From Haloarcula salinisoli (GTDB lineage: Archaea > Halobacteriota > Halobacteria > Halobacteriales > Haloarculaceae): 64,000 nt of DNA. Numbering within the stretch: position 1 is the stretch's first letter; each line of letters starts with the position of its first letter. The notes beneath the pieces are model-generated. The model saw nothing but the letters and a program-made list of their open reading frames with translations, made no database searches and was not told the DNA's origin. The translations under genes were made by a program, and so were the position numbers. Below, one piece after another: positions 25,617-35,119 of this stretch. The stretch is from contig NZ_RKLQ01000002.1 of assembly GCF_019599405.1 (NCBI RefSeq), positions 882,052-946,051 on the forward strand, read 5' to 3'.

Positions 25617-26528
25617 ATGCAAGCTAATCCGCAGAACAATGTAAACGGTCTATCAGTACTGTACGGCTTACTACAGGCGTGGGTCTATCGACTCGGGAGA
25701 CCCGTCCGTGACGCCCTGCTCTACAGTTCGGCGTACCTCGCGTTCATCGCCGCTGGGGAGGTCCTCATCGTCACGGAACTACTCTCCTTGCCACTGAGTC
25801 CGGCGCCGCTCGTCGCGGCGCTGTTGACCTTCGCCGTCTACGGCAACGACAGATTGGCCGACGTCGAGGCCGACGAGAAGACCTCGCCCGCGCGGGCCGC
25901 TTTCGTCAGACGGAATCAGGACCTGCTCTACAGCCTGTCGGCGGTCGCGTACGGGCTCGGTGTCGCCCTGGCAGTGCTGGGCGGGCCAGTGGCGTTCGCG
26001 ATGGCATTTCTCCCGGGCGTCGTCTGGCTCTGTTACGCCAGCGACCTGTTTCCCGACGGGGCACGGCTCAGGCCACTGAAGCGGGTGCTCATCCTCAACT
26101 CCACCCTCGTGGCCGCCGTGTGGGCAGTCGGCATGACCTTCCTGCCGATAGTGTTCGTCGGTGCGCCGATACCGGCGTCGGCGCCCATCATCTACGTGTT
26201 CTTCTTCGGCACCGCGTTCGCCAACGTCGAGATACCAAACGTCGGTGACCGCGGGGGCGACCGAGAGGCGGGTGTCGAGACGTTGCCAGTCGTCTTCGGT
26301 GTCGACGGGACCCGGAAGGCGCTCTATGGGCTCCTCGCTCTGCTCGCGGCGATAGTCGGCGTCGGGTTCGGGGCCGGCGTCCTCGGGCTGGAGACGACGG
26401 CTGGCCTCTCTGTCAGCCTGCTCTGTCTGCTGACCGTCGTGACCTGCCTCGGGCGCATCCGGAACGACATCCTCACTGTCGCTGCCGAGTGTAGTCGGCT
26501 CCCTATCCTCGTCATCTGGCTGCTCTAA
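25617..26528 (+). CDS. UbiA-family prenyltransferase
   Basis: 303 residues with about eight or nine membrane helices. Both aspartate-rich regions are visible: NDRLADVEADEKT near residues 80-92 (a diverged first motif) and NVGDRGGDREAGVETLP near residues 206-222 (second motif, DxxGD). UbiA enzymes attach polyprenyl groups to aromatic or glycerol-phosphate acceptors, e.g. in quinone or archaeal lipid synthesis. The first motif is less canonical than NDxxDxxxD, so the acceptor is unclear. The gene is preceded by an AT-rich promoter region (25550-25616) and stands alone. It could serve menaquinone, haem or a specialised lipid pathway. Confidence 0.75.
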   Translation: MQANPQNNVNGLSVLYGLLQAWVYRLGRPVRDALLYSSAYLAFIAAGEVLIVTELLSLPLSPAPLVAALLTFAVYGNDRLADVEADEKTSPARAAFVRRNQDLLYSLSAVAYGLGVALAVLGGPVAFAMAFLPGVVWLCYASDLFPDGARLRPLKRVLILNSTLVAAVWAVGMTFLPIVFVGAPIPASAPIIYVFFFGTAFANVEIPNVGDRGGDREAGVETLPVVFGVDGTRKALYGLLALLAAIVGVGFGAGVLGLETTAGLSVSLLCLLTVVTCLGRIRNDILTVAAECSRLPILVIWLL

Positions 26529-26664
26529 CGCAGCCAGAGGCTGTCTGTAGGGGACGCTACGTCAGTGGCGGAGCGGCCGGGTGAGCGTGCCGGTGGCCAC
26601 GGTCACTCGGTGTACTCTTTGGGGCATATCTATTAGTGTCGACCACTTTGAGATGTGAAATATA

Positions 26665-28329
26665 GTGCCATCTCTCGTGGTCATCAAGCTGGCGCTGCTG
26701 GCCTCCATCGCGGCCGGCATCTCGGTGGGGCTGCTAGCGTGGCGAGAGCGGCCGAAACCCGGGTCGGTGCCGCTGGTGTTGCTCATGGCGGCCCAGTCCT
26801 GGTGGTCAGCGGCGCTGATATTCCAGGTGCAGGCAGCCAGCCTCGAGGCGAAGCTGTTTTTCATCGATATCTCGTGGGTCGGTGTCACGCTCCTGCCCGT
26901 CGCCTGGCTCCTCTTCGTCCTCGAATACGGCGGTTACAACGAGTACACGACCCGGCGACACGTGGCGGGGATAATGCTCGTTCCCGCCATCACCATCTTT
27001 CTGGTGCTGACCAACGACTACCACCAGCTCGTCTATCGCGGACTGGAGATTATCGAACGAAACGGTGCCACGATGGTCTCGCGAACGCCCGCCGTCTGGT
27101 TCTGGGTGATAGCGGCCTACACCTATCTGCTGGGACTGCTGGGGCTCATCCCGATGCTCGACCTCGTGACGAGCCAGGTGCGTAGTTTCCGGAATCAGAG
27201 CGTCGCGCTCCTGCTCGGACTGTTTGCCCCGCTGGTGACGAATCTGCTCTTCCTGTTTGGCTACCTGCCGACGGCCGGCATCGACCCGACCCCAGTCGCC
27301 TTTACCGTCTCCGGCACCGCCTGTCTCTTCGCGCTGACCCGGTTCGAACTCTTCGGCTCGAGCCCGACTCCGATTCGTCACGCCCGGCGAGCGCTGTACA
27401 AGCAGATGCAGGAGGGTGCAATCGTCCTCGATACGCACGACACCGTCGTCGACATGAACGACGAGGCTGCGTCGGTGCTCCAGACGACACGGGAGGAGGC
27501 CCTGGGCCGGAACCTGAACGACGTCAGCCCGGACCTGCTCTCGATCGGTGGGTCGGCCGGCAACCACGTGTTCAATCCACCGAAGAACACCAGATCGTAC
27601 GACGTCTCCGAGAGTCAACTCACGGATATCCACGACCGAACCATCGGTCGCATCATCACGCTCCACGACATCAGCGACCTCTTCCGGATGCAACAGCGTC
27701 TGGAAGTGTTACATCGCGTCTTCCGACACAACATCCGGACGAACATCCAGGTCATCCTCGGCCACGCGGGCCACCTGGCGACACACAACAGCCAGCAGAA
27801 AGCCGATATCCTCAAACAGAACGCTATCGAGATAGAGGAGACCGGCGAGAAGGTCCGCAACATCATCGACGTCTTCGAGGAGGGCCGGAAAGACCGCGAG
27901 AACCTGCGGCTTCATGCCATCCTCCGGGAGTGTGTCGACGCGACCGCACGGAGTTACCCCGACGTCACAGTGGAGTACGACCCCGGCCCCGAGGATATCG
28001 TCGTCGACAGTCTCTTCGACATCGTCTGCTCGAACGTCATCGAGAACGCCGCCCAGCACAACTCCAGTTCCGAGCCGTGGGTCCGCGTCGGCGTCGAACC
28101 GGGCGAGGAGACCGTCACGGTCCAGGTCGCGGACAACGGCCCCGGTATCGAGTCCCACGAGCTCGCACTGGTCGAGGAAGGGACCGAGACGCCGCTGAAA
28201 CACGGCAGCGGCTTCGGGCTCGCCCTGACGGCCTGGGGGGCCGACATCGCCGGTGGCTCCGTGGCGTTCGAGTCCGATTCGTCGGGGACGTGTGTGACCC
28301 TGGAGATGCCAGTGGCTGGGCGGAGGTAA
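26665..28329 (+). CDS. Histidine kinase with 7TM sensor, PAS and HATPase domains
   Basis: 554 residues from a GTG at 26665. Seven membrane helices occupy about residues 3-230 (the histidine-kinase N-terminal 7TM domain), then a PAS domain (about 240-340), then a dimerisation helix with phospho-acceptor His355 in RVFRHNIRTN, then HATPase_c: N box CSNVIENAAQHN (455-466), G1 DNGPGI (490-495), G2 GSGFGLAL (514-521). The H-box sequence FRHNIR is typical of haloarchaeal kinases. No response regulator lies nearby, so its partner is elsewhere. The upstream region has an AT-rich AAATATAG directly at the start. Confidence 0.88.
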   Translation: MPSLVVIKLALLASIAAGISVGLLAWRERPKPGSVPLVLLMAAQSWWSAALIFQVQAASLEAKLFFIDISWVGVTLLPVAWLLFVLEYGGYNEYTTRRHVAGIMLVPAITIFLVLTNDYHQLVYRGLEIIERNGATMVSRTPAVWFWVIAAYTYLLGLLGLIPMLDLVTSQVRSFRNQSVALLLGLFAPLVTNLLFLFGYLPTAGIDPTPVAFTVSGTACLFALTRFELFGSSPTPIRHARRALYKQMQEGAIVLDTHDTVVDMNDEAASVLQTTREEALGRNLNDVSPDLLSIGGSAGNHVFNPPKNTRSYDVSESQLTDIHDRTIGRIITLHDISDLFRMQQRLEVLHRVFRHNIRTNIQVILGHAGHLATHNSQQKADILKQNAIEIEETGEKVRNIIDVFEEGRKDRENLRLHAILRECVDATARSYPDVTVEYDPGPEDIVVDSLFDIVCSNVIENAAQHNSSSEPWVRVGVEPGEETVTVQVADNGPGIESHELALVEEGTETPLKHGSGFGLALTAWGADIAGGSVAFESDSSGTCVTLEMPVAGRR

Positions 28330-28373
28330 CAGGTCGGGGGCGACGCAGTCGGCCCTGTTCGGCTCTCGATGGG

Positions 28374-28379
28374 TTTATT
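28374..28379 (+). promoter_or_regulatory. TATA box of the STT3-like gene
   Basis: TTTATT, 25-30 bp upstream of the ATG at 28404, the standard haloarchaeal spacing for a leaderless transcript. Confidence 0.5.
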
Positions 28380-28403
28380 CTCCCCACGGGAATGTGAGCA
28401 CAC

Positions 28404-30740
28404 ATGAGTGACGAGCGCGGGCCGACGGAACTACTCGACGAGCGGCCCGAGCTGGAATCCGCGCTTGCGGCCGCGCTTGCGGTCGACGACGAACACGACG
28501 AGTGGGGCTTCGACGACATCGACGTCGACTCGGGGGCCTTCGGGGAACTGGTCTCGCACGATGTCGTCGAGAAGCGCGGCGACGAGTACGCCGTCGCCGA
28601 CCCGGCCGCCGTCCGCCGGGCGCTCGACGGCGACGACGCAGTGGGAGACGAGACGGCGACCGCGGAACGGGAGTTCGACCTCGACTGGCTCGCCGTACCC
28701 GACATCGACGGACGGGCCGCTGGCCTGCTCACGGCTGCGCTGGCGGTGGTGGTCCTCACCCGGACCTACGTCGTCAGCAGCGTCTACCGGGGCGGCGATA
28801 TCGTCTTCTCGGGCAACGACGCGTACTACTACCGGTATCTGGTCGAACAGGTGGCCGAAACTAGTGGAGGGGCCGAGTTCAGTGTGCTGTCGGTGCTACC
28901 TGGTGCTGGTACCAAAGGCGAACCGCTGATGATCGCCACGCTGTGGTGGGTCGCCGAGCTACTGGGTGGGACCACCGAGACGATCGGCCACGTGCTGGCG
29001 TGGTACCCCGTCGTCTCGGCGGTCATCTCGGGCGTGTTCGTGTATCTGCTCGCCGTTCGGGTGACGAGTGACCGGCGCGTCGGGCTGGCGTCGGTGCTCT
29101 TCCTGGCGCTCATCCCCGGCCACGCGCTGCGGACGAGTCTCGGCTTTGCCGACCACCACGCCTTCGATTACCCGTGGCTGGGACTGACCGCCCTGGCCCT
29201 GCTGCTGGTCGTGACGACGGCGCAGGACCGGGCGTCGCTGCGGTCGCCCGTGCCGTGGGTCGGCAGTGTCCTGCTGGGTGTCGGTATCACCGGCCAGGTG
29301 CTGGCCTGGGAAGCCGGGCCGCTTCTGATTGTGCCCGTCGGCGTCGTCGTCGCGGCGAAGACGCTGCTGGACGTCGAGGCCGGACGGGAGCCACTGCGTG
29401 CGAACCTCCCGCTCGTCGGCGGGACCGGCCTCGCCGCGGCGCTGGTCTGGACTGTCCACACCAGCTGGGAGTGGCACACGGAACTGGTCGCGAGCACGCC
29501 GTTCCTGCTGTTCCTGGGGGTCTGTAGCGTCGTCGCGACCGCAGCGGTGGTCGCCAGAGCCGGCGGGACGACGCGACAGCTCGCAGCCGTCGAGGGCGTC
29601 GCGTTCGTGGTGGGGCTGTTCACCGTCCGGTCGCTATTCACCGAGCGCTGGGCGGAAGCGTTCAGCCGAACTGATGCGCTGTTTCGGAGCGATGATATCG
29701 CCGGGACAATCGGACTATTCGACCCCGGGACGGTCGGCTTCTTGCTCCTGTTTGGCTTCGCACTCGTCATGGCGCTGCCGGCAATGGTGCTTGGCGTGCA
29801 GTTCGCAACGCGGGACCGCGCCGACTGGCTGGTCGTGACGACCTACGCATGGTACTTCCTCGGCCTGGCCACTCTCCAGGTCCGCTTCGTGGGCGAACTC
29901 GCGACGTTCGCTGCGGTCTTTGCCGGCTACGCCTTCGTCTGGCTCGCTGCGAAGGTCGAACTGGCCCGCCCAGTGACCGGCGAACGGACAGCAGCCATCA
30001 CCGACGCGGTGGTCCCCGAGACACGAATGGTGGGGCTGCTCTGCGTGCTCTTCTTGCTCGTCGGGAGCCTCGGCCTGGTCCAGGTACCGGTCAAGACGAG
30101 TCAGGTCACCATCGACGGCGGGCAGTATCAGACGGCGACGGCCATCGAACGTGACGCGGCCGAAAACGGGCTGGCGTATCCGGAGAACTACGTCCTCAGC
30201 CAGTGGGGGAAAAACCGTATGTACAACTACTTCGTCAACGGTGAGTCGCGGAGTTACAGCTACGCGCGGAATACCCACGAAGCGTTCCTCTCGTCCCCGA
30301 ACGAGACCGAGTGGTACGACCGACTGCGTGGCCGGGTCGGCTACGTCGTCACAGAGGACCGCGCGGCCAGTCCTGAGACGATGCACTCGCGTTTGCACAC
30401 CCGGTACGGCAGTCAGAACGAATCGGTCGCGGGTCTGGGCCACTTCCAAGCCATCTATGCGACCGAGAGCGGGTCGTACAAGGCGTTCGCACTGGTTCCC
30501 GGCGCCACCATCACCGGGACGACCAGTCCGAACGCGACGGTGACCGCGAGCGCGACCGTGGAGCTTCCGAACGGTACGTTCGAGTACGTCCGACGGACGC
30601 GAGCCGACGCCAGCGGCCGCTACCGCATCGGCGTCGCGAACCCCGGCGAGTACGCCGTCGAAAGCGACAACTCGACAGCGACGGTGACGGTCAACGAGAG
30701 TGCGGTCCGGAACGGGACAGAGCGACCGGTCGGACAGTGA
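28404..30740 (+). CDS. STT3/AglB-like oligosaccharyltransferase homologue lacking WWDYG
   Basis: 778 residues. A cytoplasmic N-terminal domain of about 100 residues looks winged-helix-like (ESALAAALAVDDEHDEWGFD, then GELVSHDVVEKRGDEYAVAD). About 11-13 membrane helices follow. The first external loop has the STT3-type acidic motif GNDAYYYRY (137-145), and a later loop has GFADHHAFDYPW (247-258), the DHH region of AglB. At the place of the catalytic WWDYG motif there is SQWGKNRMYN (about residues 599-608). The C-terminal 90 residues form a small Ig-like beta domain (AFALVPGATITGTTSPNATV). Paralogues of AglB without WWDYG occur in haloarchaea; this may be a glycosyltransferase with another acceptor, or a scaffold. 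Confidence 0.7.
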   Translation: MSDERGPTELLDERPELESALAAALAVDDEHDEWGFDDIDVDSGAFGELVSHDVVEKRGDEYAVADPAAVRRALDGDDAVGDETATAEREFDLDWLAVPDIDGRAAGLLTAALAVVVLTRTYVVSSVYRGGDIVFSGNDAYYYRYLVEQVAETSGGAEFSVLSVLPGAGTKGEPLMIATLWWVAELLGGTTETIGHVLAWYPVVSAVISGVFVYLLAVRVTSDRRVGLASVLFLALIPGHALRTSLGFADHHAFDYPWLGLTALALLLVVTTAQDRASLRSPVPWVGSVLLGVGITGQVLAWEAGPLLIVPVGVVVAAKTLLDVEAGREPLRANLPLVGGTGLAAALVWTVHTSWEWHTELVASTPFLLFLGVCSVVATAAVVARAGGTTRQLAAVEGVAFVVGLFTVRSLFTERWAEAFSRTDALFRSDDIAGTIGLFDPGTVGFLLLFGFALVMALPAMVLGVQFATRDRADWLVVTTYAWYFLGLATLQVRFVGELATFAAVFAGYAFVWLAAKVELARPVTGERTAAITDAVVPETRMVGLLCVLFLLVGSLGLVQVPVKTSQVTIDGGQYQTATAIERDAAENGLAYPENYVLSQWGKNRMYNYFVNGESRSYSYARNTHEAFLSSPNETEWYDRLRGRVGYVVTEDRAASPETMHSRLHTRYGSQNESVAGLGHFQAIYATESGSYKAFALVPGATITGTTSPNATVTASATVELPNGTFEYVRRTRADASGRYRIGVANPGEYAVESDNSTATVTVNESAVRNGTERPVGQ

Positions 30741-31013
30741 CGTGTTTCCAAAACAGAAGGCTCATTTTCGACTCCGACTGAGGAGCGGGTATGTGGCCCT
30801 TCGGACAGACCGCTCTGTCTATTTATGCTCGTGTGAATTTTTTTGCTCCGGTATTATATTGACCAATCCTTCGGACCAATATAAATTGTGATTATAGGGC
30901 TATTGGCCACTCCTGTCACATTAAGCTGGACACTACTGCTGAAAACTCAAGAAGTTGCGATTTCCACTCCAAGAAGCCCATAAATTAGCATTGCAAACAC
31001 TTTTTGAAAGTCA
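30741..31013. other. AT-rich spacer at the glycan island border
   Basis: 273 bp between convergent genes. Composition falls from GC-rich to AT-rich here, marking the border of the 31-44 kb island. A short imperfect inverted repeat TATATTG...CCAATATA surrounds 30855-30885. No gene, tRNA or target-site duplication is evident. Confidence 0.6.
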
Positions 31014-31718
31014 TTAGAGAGTGTACTTTGCTATATATGAAACGTGATATTCTGGTCGATTTTCAACTAATCGGTCAAATATAACAAATAAAAAATGGAA
31101 AGGGAGTATATTTGTGTAACTAGTTGGCCCTGGAAAGCTATAAAATTCTTCTAATTTCCCCCATTCGAGATTTTTTATATCTGAATAGGTCCCCCAGTTG
31201 TATTGTGTCGGGAATTTATCCCTCTCAGGGTTTTCTTTTCCGAGTAATCTACTCCAAAACAAGTGGAATTCGAAAGGTGTTCTGTCTGCTACTATTGCGT
31301 AATAATGCTTCGGATTGGGGACAAGAACAACAAATGACCCACCAGTAGCTAACACTCGGTGAATCTCATTCAAGGCCAATTCAGGCTCCGGCAAATGTTC
31401 AAAGACGTACTCTGAAAAAACTAAATCGATTGAATTGTCTCTGAACGGTAACCGTTGTCCATCTCCCGCAATTCTATTTTGAAGCTCATTATCGGACAAT
31501 CCACCTTTATCGGGATCTAATGCTATAACTTCTACTCCCGACTGTTGGAGTCGTTTTGCAATTCCACGCTCGTCACGCCCCGAGCCGAGGTGCAAAGCCC
31601 GGTCAAAATCGCTATTTTCCAAAATGTCCAGATAAATCTCTATCCGGCTGGGGCCATTTCTTTTCGGGCCCAAATAACTATTTATTTTTCTGTTAAATTT
31701 TTGTATCATTTCCCTCAT
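31014..31718 (-). CDS. Class I SAM-dependent methyltransferase
   Basis: 234 residues from the ATG at 31718; the frame is open another 50 codons to 31868 but that part has no methyltransferase character. SAM-binding motif I is ALHLGSGRDERG (around residues 41-52), the acidic end of strand 2 is ALDPDKGG, motif III/IV region is IDLVFSEYVFEHLPEPELAL, and the post-motif GGSFVVLVPNP follows. This is the Methyltransf_11 pattern found in glycan-modifying enzymes. The gene is AT-rich and at the edge of the glycosylation island, oriented away from the neighbouring GT2 gene. It probably O-methylates a sugar; the target is unknown. Confidence 0.75.
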   Translation of the reverse strand: MREMIQKFNRKINSYLGPKRNGPSRIEIYLDILENSDFDRALHLGSGRDERGIAKRLQQSGVEVIALDPDKGGLSDNELQNRIAGDGQRLPFRDNSIDLVFSEYVFEHLPEPELALNEIHRVLATGGSFVVLVPNPKHYYAIVADRTPFEFHLFWSRLLGKENPERDKFPTQYNWGTYSDIKNLEWGKLEEFYSFPGPTSYTNILPFHFLFVIFDRLVENRPEYHVSYIAKYTL

Positions 31719-32245
31719 ACTCTGTCTTCGTACGAAGTGTTTGTATAGTTTGTCGGTAGTCTGCTGGTGTGGTAACCAAAGTGTCACGTCCTCAAAGCGC
31801 CAACTATCGTCGTGATTATTATATAGACGTAAAACGGTGTAGGGCGTGGATGTGATGGTCAGGATCATTACGCCTTCCCGGTCGTTTGGGGACGAGAGTC
31901 GCCCCTAGTCTGAAAATTTTTTAGAGATCTGTGACTCATGGCTCTCCCCTACTGGGGTGTCGCTAGAGACAAACTGACGCAGTATCTAAGAGCATGCTGC
32001 CTACGTCGAGAGTGGTCTCGAAAACTCGGTGTAAACACTCTCAAACGCGCTATTTGAGGACGTGGTGAAAAATAAACACGATACTTTGAATGGCAATATT
32101 CTATCGCGGTTTCTCAGTAGTATTATATCCATTGGGAGCTGTAAACCAAAACAGTTCAAAAGAATATATAAGTCATGTTTTTAAATGTAGGTCTCTGAGT
32201 GGGGTTTGTATAACTTTCATGGCTTCTGCTCAGGAGATACTCAGT
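31719..32245. other. 527-bp divergent intergenic region
   Basis: The sequence between the methyltransferase and GT2 genes is AT-rich and holds promoters for both. A short open stretch upstream of the methyltransferase (31719-31868) may be a remnant of another gene. At 32230 an AGGAG lies about 10 bp before the ATG at 32246. I see no RNA gene or intact IS here. Confidence 0.5.
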
Positions 32246-33166
32246 ATGAATCCTGAAAAACATCCCTCATTTTCAGTTGTATTGCCAGTTTACCATGGCG
32301 ATGATCCACAGCACTTCAATAAGGCCGTTGAGAGCCTAGCTTCACAGACTGTCATCCCAGACGAGGTCGTCGTAGTAGAAGACGGGCCATTAACTGATTC
32401 ACTAGAACGGATACTCTCTGACTGGAGTACTGAATTCCCAGGGAATTTCCGAAGGTGTAGGCATGAATCAAACAAAGGACTCAGTGTCGCACTTCGGACA
32501 GGTGTTAAGGCCGCTTCCAACGACCTCGTGGCTCGGATGGATGCTGACGATTTGAGCGTTGAAGACCGATTCGAGACTCAGTTACAGTTCCTGATTGATA
32601 ATCCAGAGACAGATGTCGTTGGTGGTTATATCGCTGAATTCTCGTCTGATCCGAGTGATATTTCTGCTCTCCGAAAAGTCCCACATCAACACGACGCAAT
32701 CCGCCGAAAAGCTCGTTTTCGTAGTCCGATGAACCATGGGAGCGTTATGTTTCGTCGAGATTCTGTTCTCCAAGTGGGTAACTACCGTTCAGTGGACCGA
32801 ATGGAAGACTACGGCCTCTGGGTCCGACTATTGCTCAGCGGCGCAACGTTCCGGAACATTCCAAAAGTTTTATTGAAAGTGAGAGCCGGAAATCAACTCT
32901 ACGACCGCCGAGGCGGATGGGAATATGCTCGAGAAGAACTGAGGTTACAAACCGAGTTCTACCGATGGGGATTTACTTCACTACCAATATTTATTCTTAA
33001 TGTTTCATTCCGATCAGTCCTTCGTTTGATACCAAATCGGGTCCGGAGACTAGTGTACCAACAACTAGCACGAGAGGAGCCACCAGATAGAGTTGCAAAT
33101 AACTATTCAGAACCGGAATCAGAATTCTCAGATTTCGAAGAGTCTACAGATGAACAAGAACCCTGA
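32246..33166 (+). CDS. Family 2 glycosyltransferase
   Basis: 306 residues from the ATG at 32246, preferred over 32219 because AGGAG lies about 10 bp upstream. The GT-A fold is clear: FSVVLPVYHGDDPQHFNKAV at the start, VVVEDGPLTDSLERIL, the metal-binding DxD-like ARMDADD (about residues 94-100), and a later RMEDYGLWVRLLLSG (ED-x-x motif). A C-terminal amphipathic region and an acidic Ser/Glu tail end the protein. Transfers a sugar from a nucleotide donor to a lipid-linked glycan on the cytoplasmic face. Its 3' end runs into an overlapping small ORF and IS remnants, so the tail may have been altered by insertion. Confidence 0.85.
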   Translation: MNPEKHPSFSVVLPVYHGDDPQHFNKAVESLASQTVIPDEVVVVEDGPLTDSLERILSDWSTEFPGNFRRCRHESNKGLSVALRTGVKAASNDLVARMDADDLSVEDRFETQLQFLIDNPETDVVGGYIAEFSSDPSDISALRKVPHQHDAIRRKARFRSPMNHGSVMFRRDSVLQVGNYRSVDRMEDYGLWVRLLLSGATFRNIPKVLLKVRAGNQLYDRRGGWEYAREELRLQTEFYRWGFTSLPIFILNVSFRSVLRLIPNRVRRLVYQQLAREEPPDRVANNYSEPESEFSDFEESTDEQEP

Positions 33167-33284
33167 ATCAGAGTCCGACGATAGTGAGAGGCTATCAACT
33201 CTGGAATCGTTGCTTGAACAGAGCGGTATTGCCGGCATTGGTAAAGGAGGTCGTGGTGTAGAAGTTCTCACAAGGAAATGGTAG
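33147..33284 (+). CDS. Small overlapping ORF, doubtful
   Basis: A 45-residue frame begins at the ATG at 33147 inside the 3' end of the GT2 gene (20-bp overlap) and ends beside a long inverted repeat. Residues such as LESLLEQSGIAGIGKGGRGV look more protein-like than random, and could be the tail of a gene interrupted by the adjacent IS. No family recognised. Confidence 0.3.
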   Translation, partial: QMNKNPESESDDSERLSTLESLLEQSGIAGIGKGGRGVEVLTRKW

Positions 33285-33323
33285 GACGTATTTGATGTGT
33301 CTACGACCAAATCCGTCCTACCA
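33279..33323. repeat. 16-bp inverted repeat beside IS remnant
   Basis: TGGTAGGACGTATTTG (33279-33294) and CAAATCCGTCCTACCA (33308-33323) pair with one mismatch around a 13-nt loop. It overlaps the start of the transposase remnant. It may be a transcription terminator for the GT2 gene or an IS end. Confidence 0.5.
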
Positions 33324-33765
33324 GGTAATGCTAGGGTCGAACAGGTCTTCAAATCACTGGACACCGAGACAACAGCACTCTTCGAAGGACTTGATCTCTC
33401 GTTTCTCATGAACTATCCCGTGTTCGCCCCCAATTCGAAGGGGCGAACACGGGTTCACCAGCCACCAGAACTTCTGAAGGGCATTTTGCATGGCTTCTAT
33501 CACGATATCTATGACTGGGGCCAATGGCGCGAGAACTCCGGAATGAAGACATCTGGCGACAGTGTGGCTTAGAGCGCCCACCGTCCCGGTGGACACTCTC
33601 GCAGTTCATCACTGATTTCGCTCTTGTCGCAGAAGATGTCTTTATCGACTTGGTTCACGAGCTTCCCGAGCAGGTGCCGCTCGATAAGTTCTTCCGCATT
33701 GATGGGACAGATATCCCTGTTGATCACCGTGACGACGACGCTAAGTGGAACTACGACCATATGCG
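33297..33765 (+). pseudogene. DDE transposase, N-terminal part, frameshifted and truncated
   Basis: Two frames together encode the first ~155 residues of a transposase: frame one from 33297 (ARVEQVFKSLDTETTALF, then PPELLKGILHGFYHDIYD) and frame two from about 33515 (LRNEDIWRQCGLERPPSRWT, then FFRIDGTDIPVDHRDD). The first catalytic Asp is the one in RIDGTDIPVD. A frameshift near 33515 and loss of everything after DAKWNYDHM, where the opposing ISH8-like element begins, make it non-functional. The C-terminal half was not found on the far side of that element, so deletion followed or accompanied the insertion. Family: IS4/IS5 superfamily, not narrower. Confidence 0.65.
33417..33453. repeat. Perfect 14-bp palindrome inside the transposase remnant
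   Basis: CCCGTGTTCGCCCC (33417-33430) and its exact complement (33440-33453) enclose a 9-nt loop. It adds a stretch of residues (PVFAPNSKGRTRV) that looks foreign to the transposase. Confidence 0.6.
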
Positions 33766-33772
33766 TTCTAGT

Positions 33773-35105
33773 TTAGCAGCGGTCAAAGGCGAACTCACCC
33801 GTTTCAACCTCCTGTCGTAACCGTTCCCTGTGTGGGTTTGGATTCCTCGCCGCCCACAGCAACAACTCGTCCAAATCCGGCGGTTCATAGCCCAAATCCG
33901 GCATCAGGTCCAGATGGATCAGATGTGCATGGCGTTCCACGACTAGTGATCCACGACGGGGCGAAAGCCGCGGACGCCGACTCGTCGGCGTCGCGGCTTC
34001 ACGTCGATTCGCGTCCAATTCGTGGAGTTCGTCAATAATCTCGCGGCTGATCATCAACGAAATCGCCGCCATGCTGATCAGCGCCTCAATGATGTACGGC
34101 TTCGTCGTGGTGATCTCATCGAGTCCGAACCACGATTTCAGCTCTTTGAACAACAGCTCCACTTCCCACCGCGCCCGATATCGCGCAGCTCTATCGGGCG
34201 CGGAATACCTTTTCCGCGGCAGATTCGTAAAGTCGAGGTGGTACTCGTTGTTGTCTTCATCGAGCAAGCCAACCAGTCTGAACTCTCCCGTTGCAGTTGC
34301 TGAGGAACCACGCTTGCGGTCGAATTCTAACTCAATGAGGACGTCTATCTCCTGTCGCTGAAGGTCGTCGAGGACGGCCTTCAGCGACGTCCCTTCCAGC
34401 GTGATACTGTTGCCCCGCCACGTACGAAATTCCTCGACGATTTCTGGATTCGCGTTGGACTTGAGCGGAAGACGAACCAGCCGTCATTGACGTCAATACG
34501 GTTGAACAGCCAGAAATCGTAGAAGCCCAAGTCGAACAGGACGAGTGCGCCAGCTACCCACGCGCCTGTGGGTAGCTGGCTCCGTTCGTGCGTGGTACCG
34601 TCGCTTGTTTGGAAGCGCGTTAGAAGACCCCAGTTGAGAGCGACTCGGTGAGGTGTACTTTCAGCCCGGCTTGGTCGTCGCCAGAGGCTGTGTAGACGTC
34701 TTTGGCGTCTTGGTAGAGCGAGATGAACGTGGCGTCAACGATGAGGATGTCTCGAAAGTGTTCGAGACGCCCTCTGAGGCCATTTCTGCCGGGACTGAGA
34801 TTCTCGATAGCGTCATCGAGAATCTCTCGCAGGAGGGCAACGAACGTCGGTTCGAACCACTCGTGAAACGATGCGTAGAAGAGGGTGTCGCGGTCAGCCA
34901 TCTCGACGTAGCGTTCGAGAAAGGCCTGGTGAGTGCGGTCTAATCCGGCAGCGAACCCGAGCGATAGCATGTAAAAAGCGTGACGATGTCGAATTTCCGC
35001 TCGCGTTCGACGAGTATTCGTTGCGCGAGCGCGCTCGCGCAGCTCATCAGAGGGAAAGGCTCTTTGAATCCGTTCAATTATGACCGAATCCGGTGGGCGT
35101 AGGTC
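33773..35105 (-). pseudogene. IS4-family (ISH8-like) transposase with two frameshifts
   Basis: Read leftward, three frame segments assemble one transposase of about 430 residues. Segment 1 (about 35100-34620): PPDSVIIERIQRAFPSDELR, LGFAAGLDRTHQAFLERY and the first catalytic Asp in ILIVDATFISLYQD. Segment 2 (34620-34455): second catalytic Asp in ALVLFDLGFYDFWLFNRID. Segment 3 (34455-33773): LKSNANPEIVEEF, then the YREK motif YRARWEVELLFKELK. Frameshifts lie near 34625 and 34455. The element inserted into the rightward transposase remnant, so it is the younger of the two. Exact ends and target duplication could not be set. Confidence 0.75.
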
Positions 35106-35119
35106 ACATTTCCCACCGG
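35090..35119. repeat. Short inverted repeat near the IS end
   Basis: CCGGTGGG and CCCACCGG pair around a 14-nt loop at the presumed upstream end of the ISH8-like transposase. The rightmost 170 bp up to the next gene hold no ORF that I trust. Confidence 0.4.

Noticed and set aside
31719-31868. 50-residue N-terminal extension of the methyltransferase
   Set aside because: No similarity to the methyltransferase fold and a good ATG at 31718; it may be remnant sequence.
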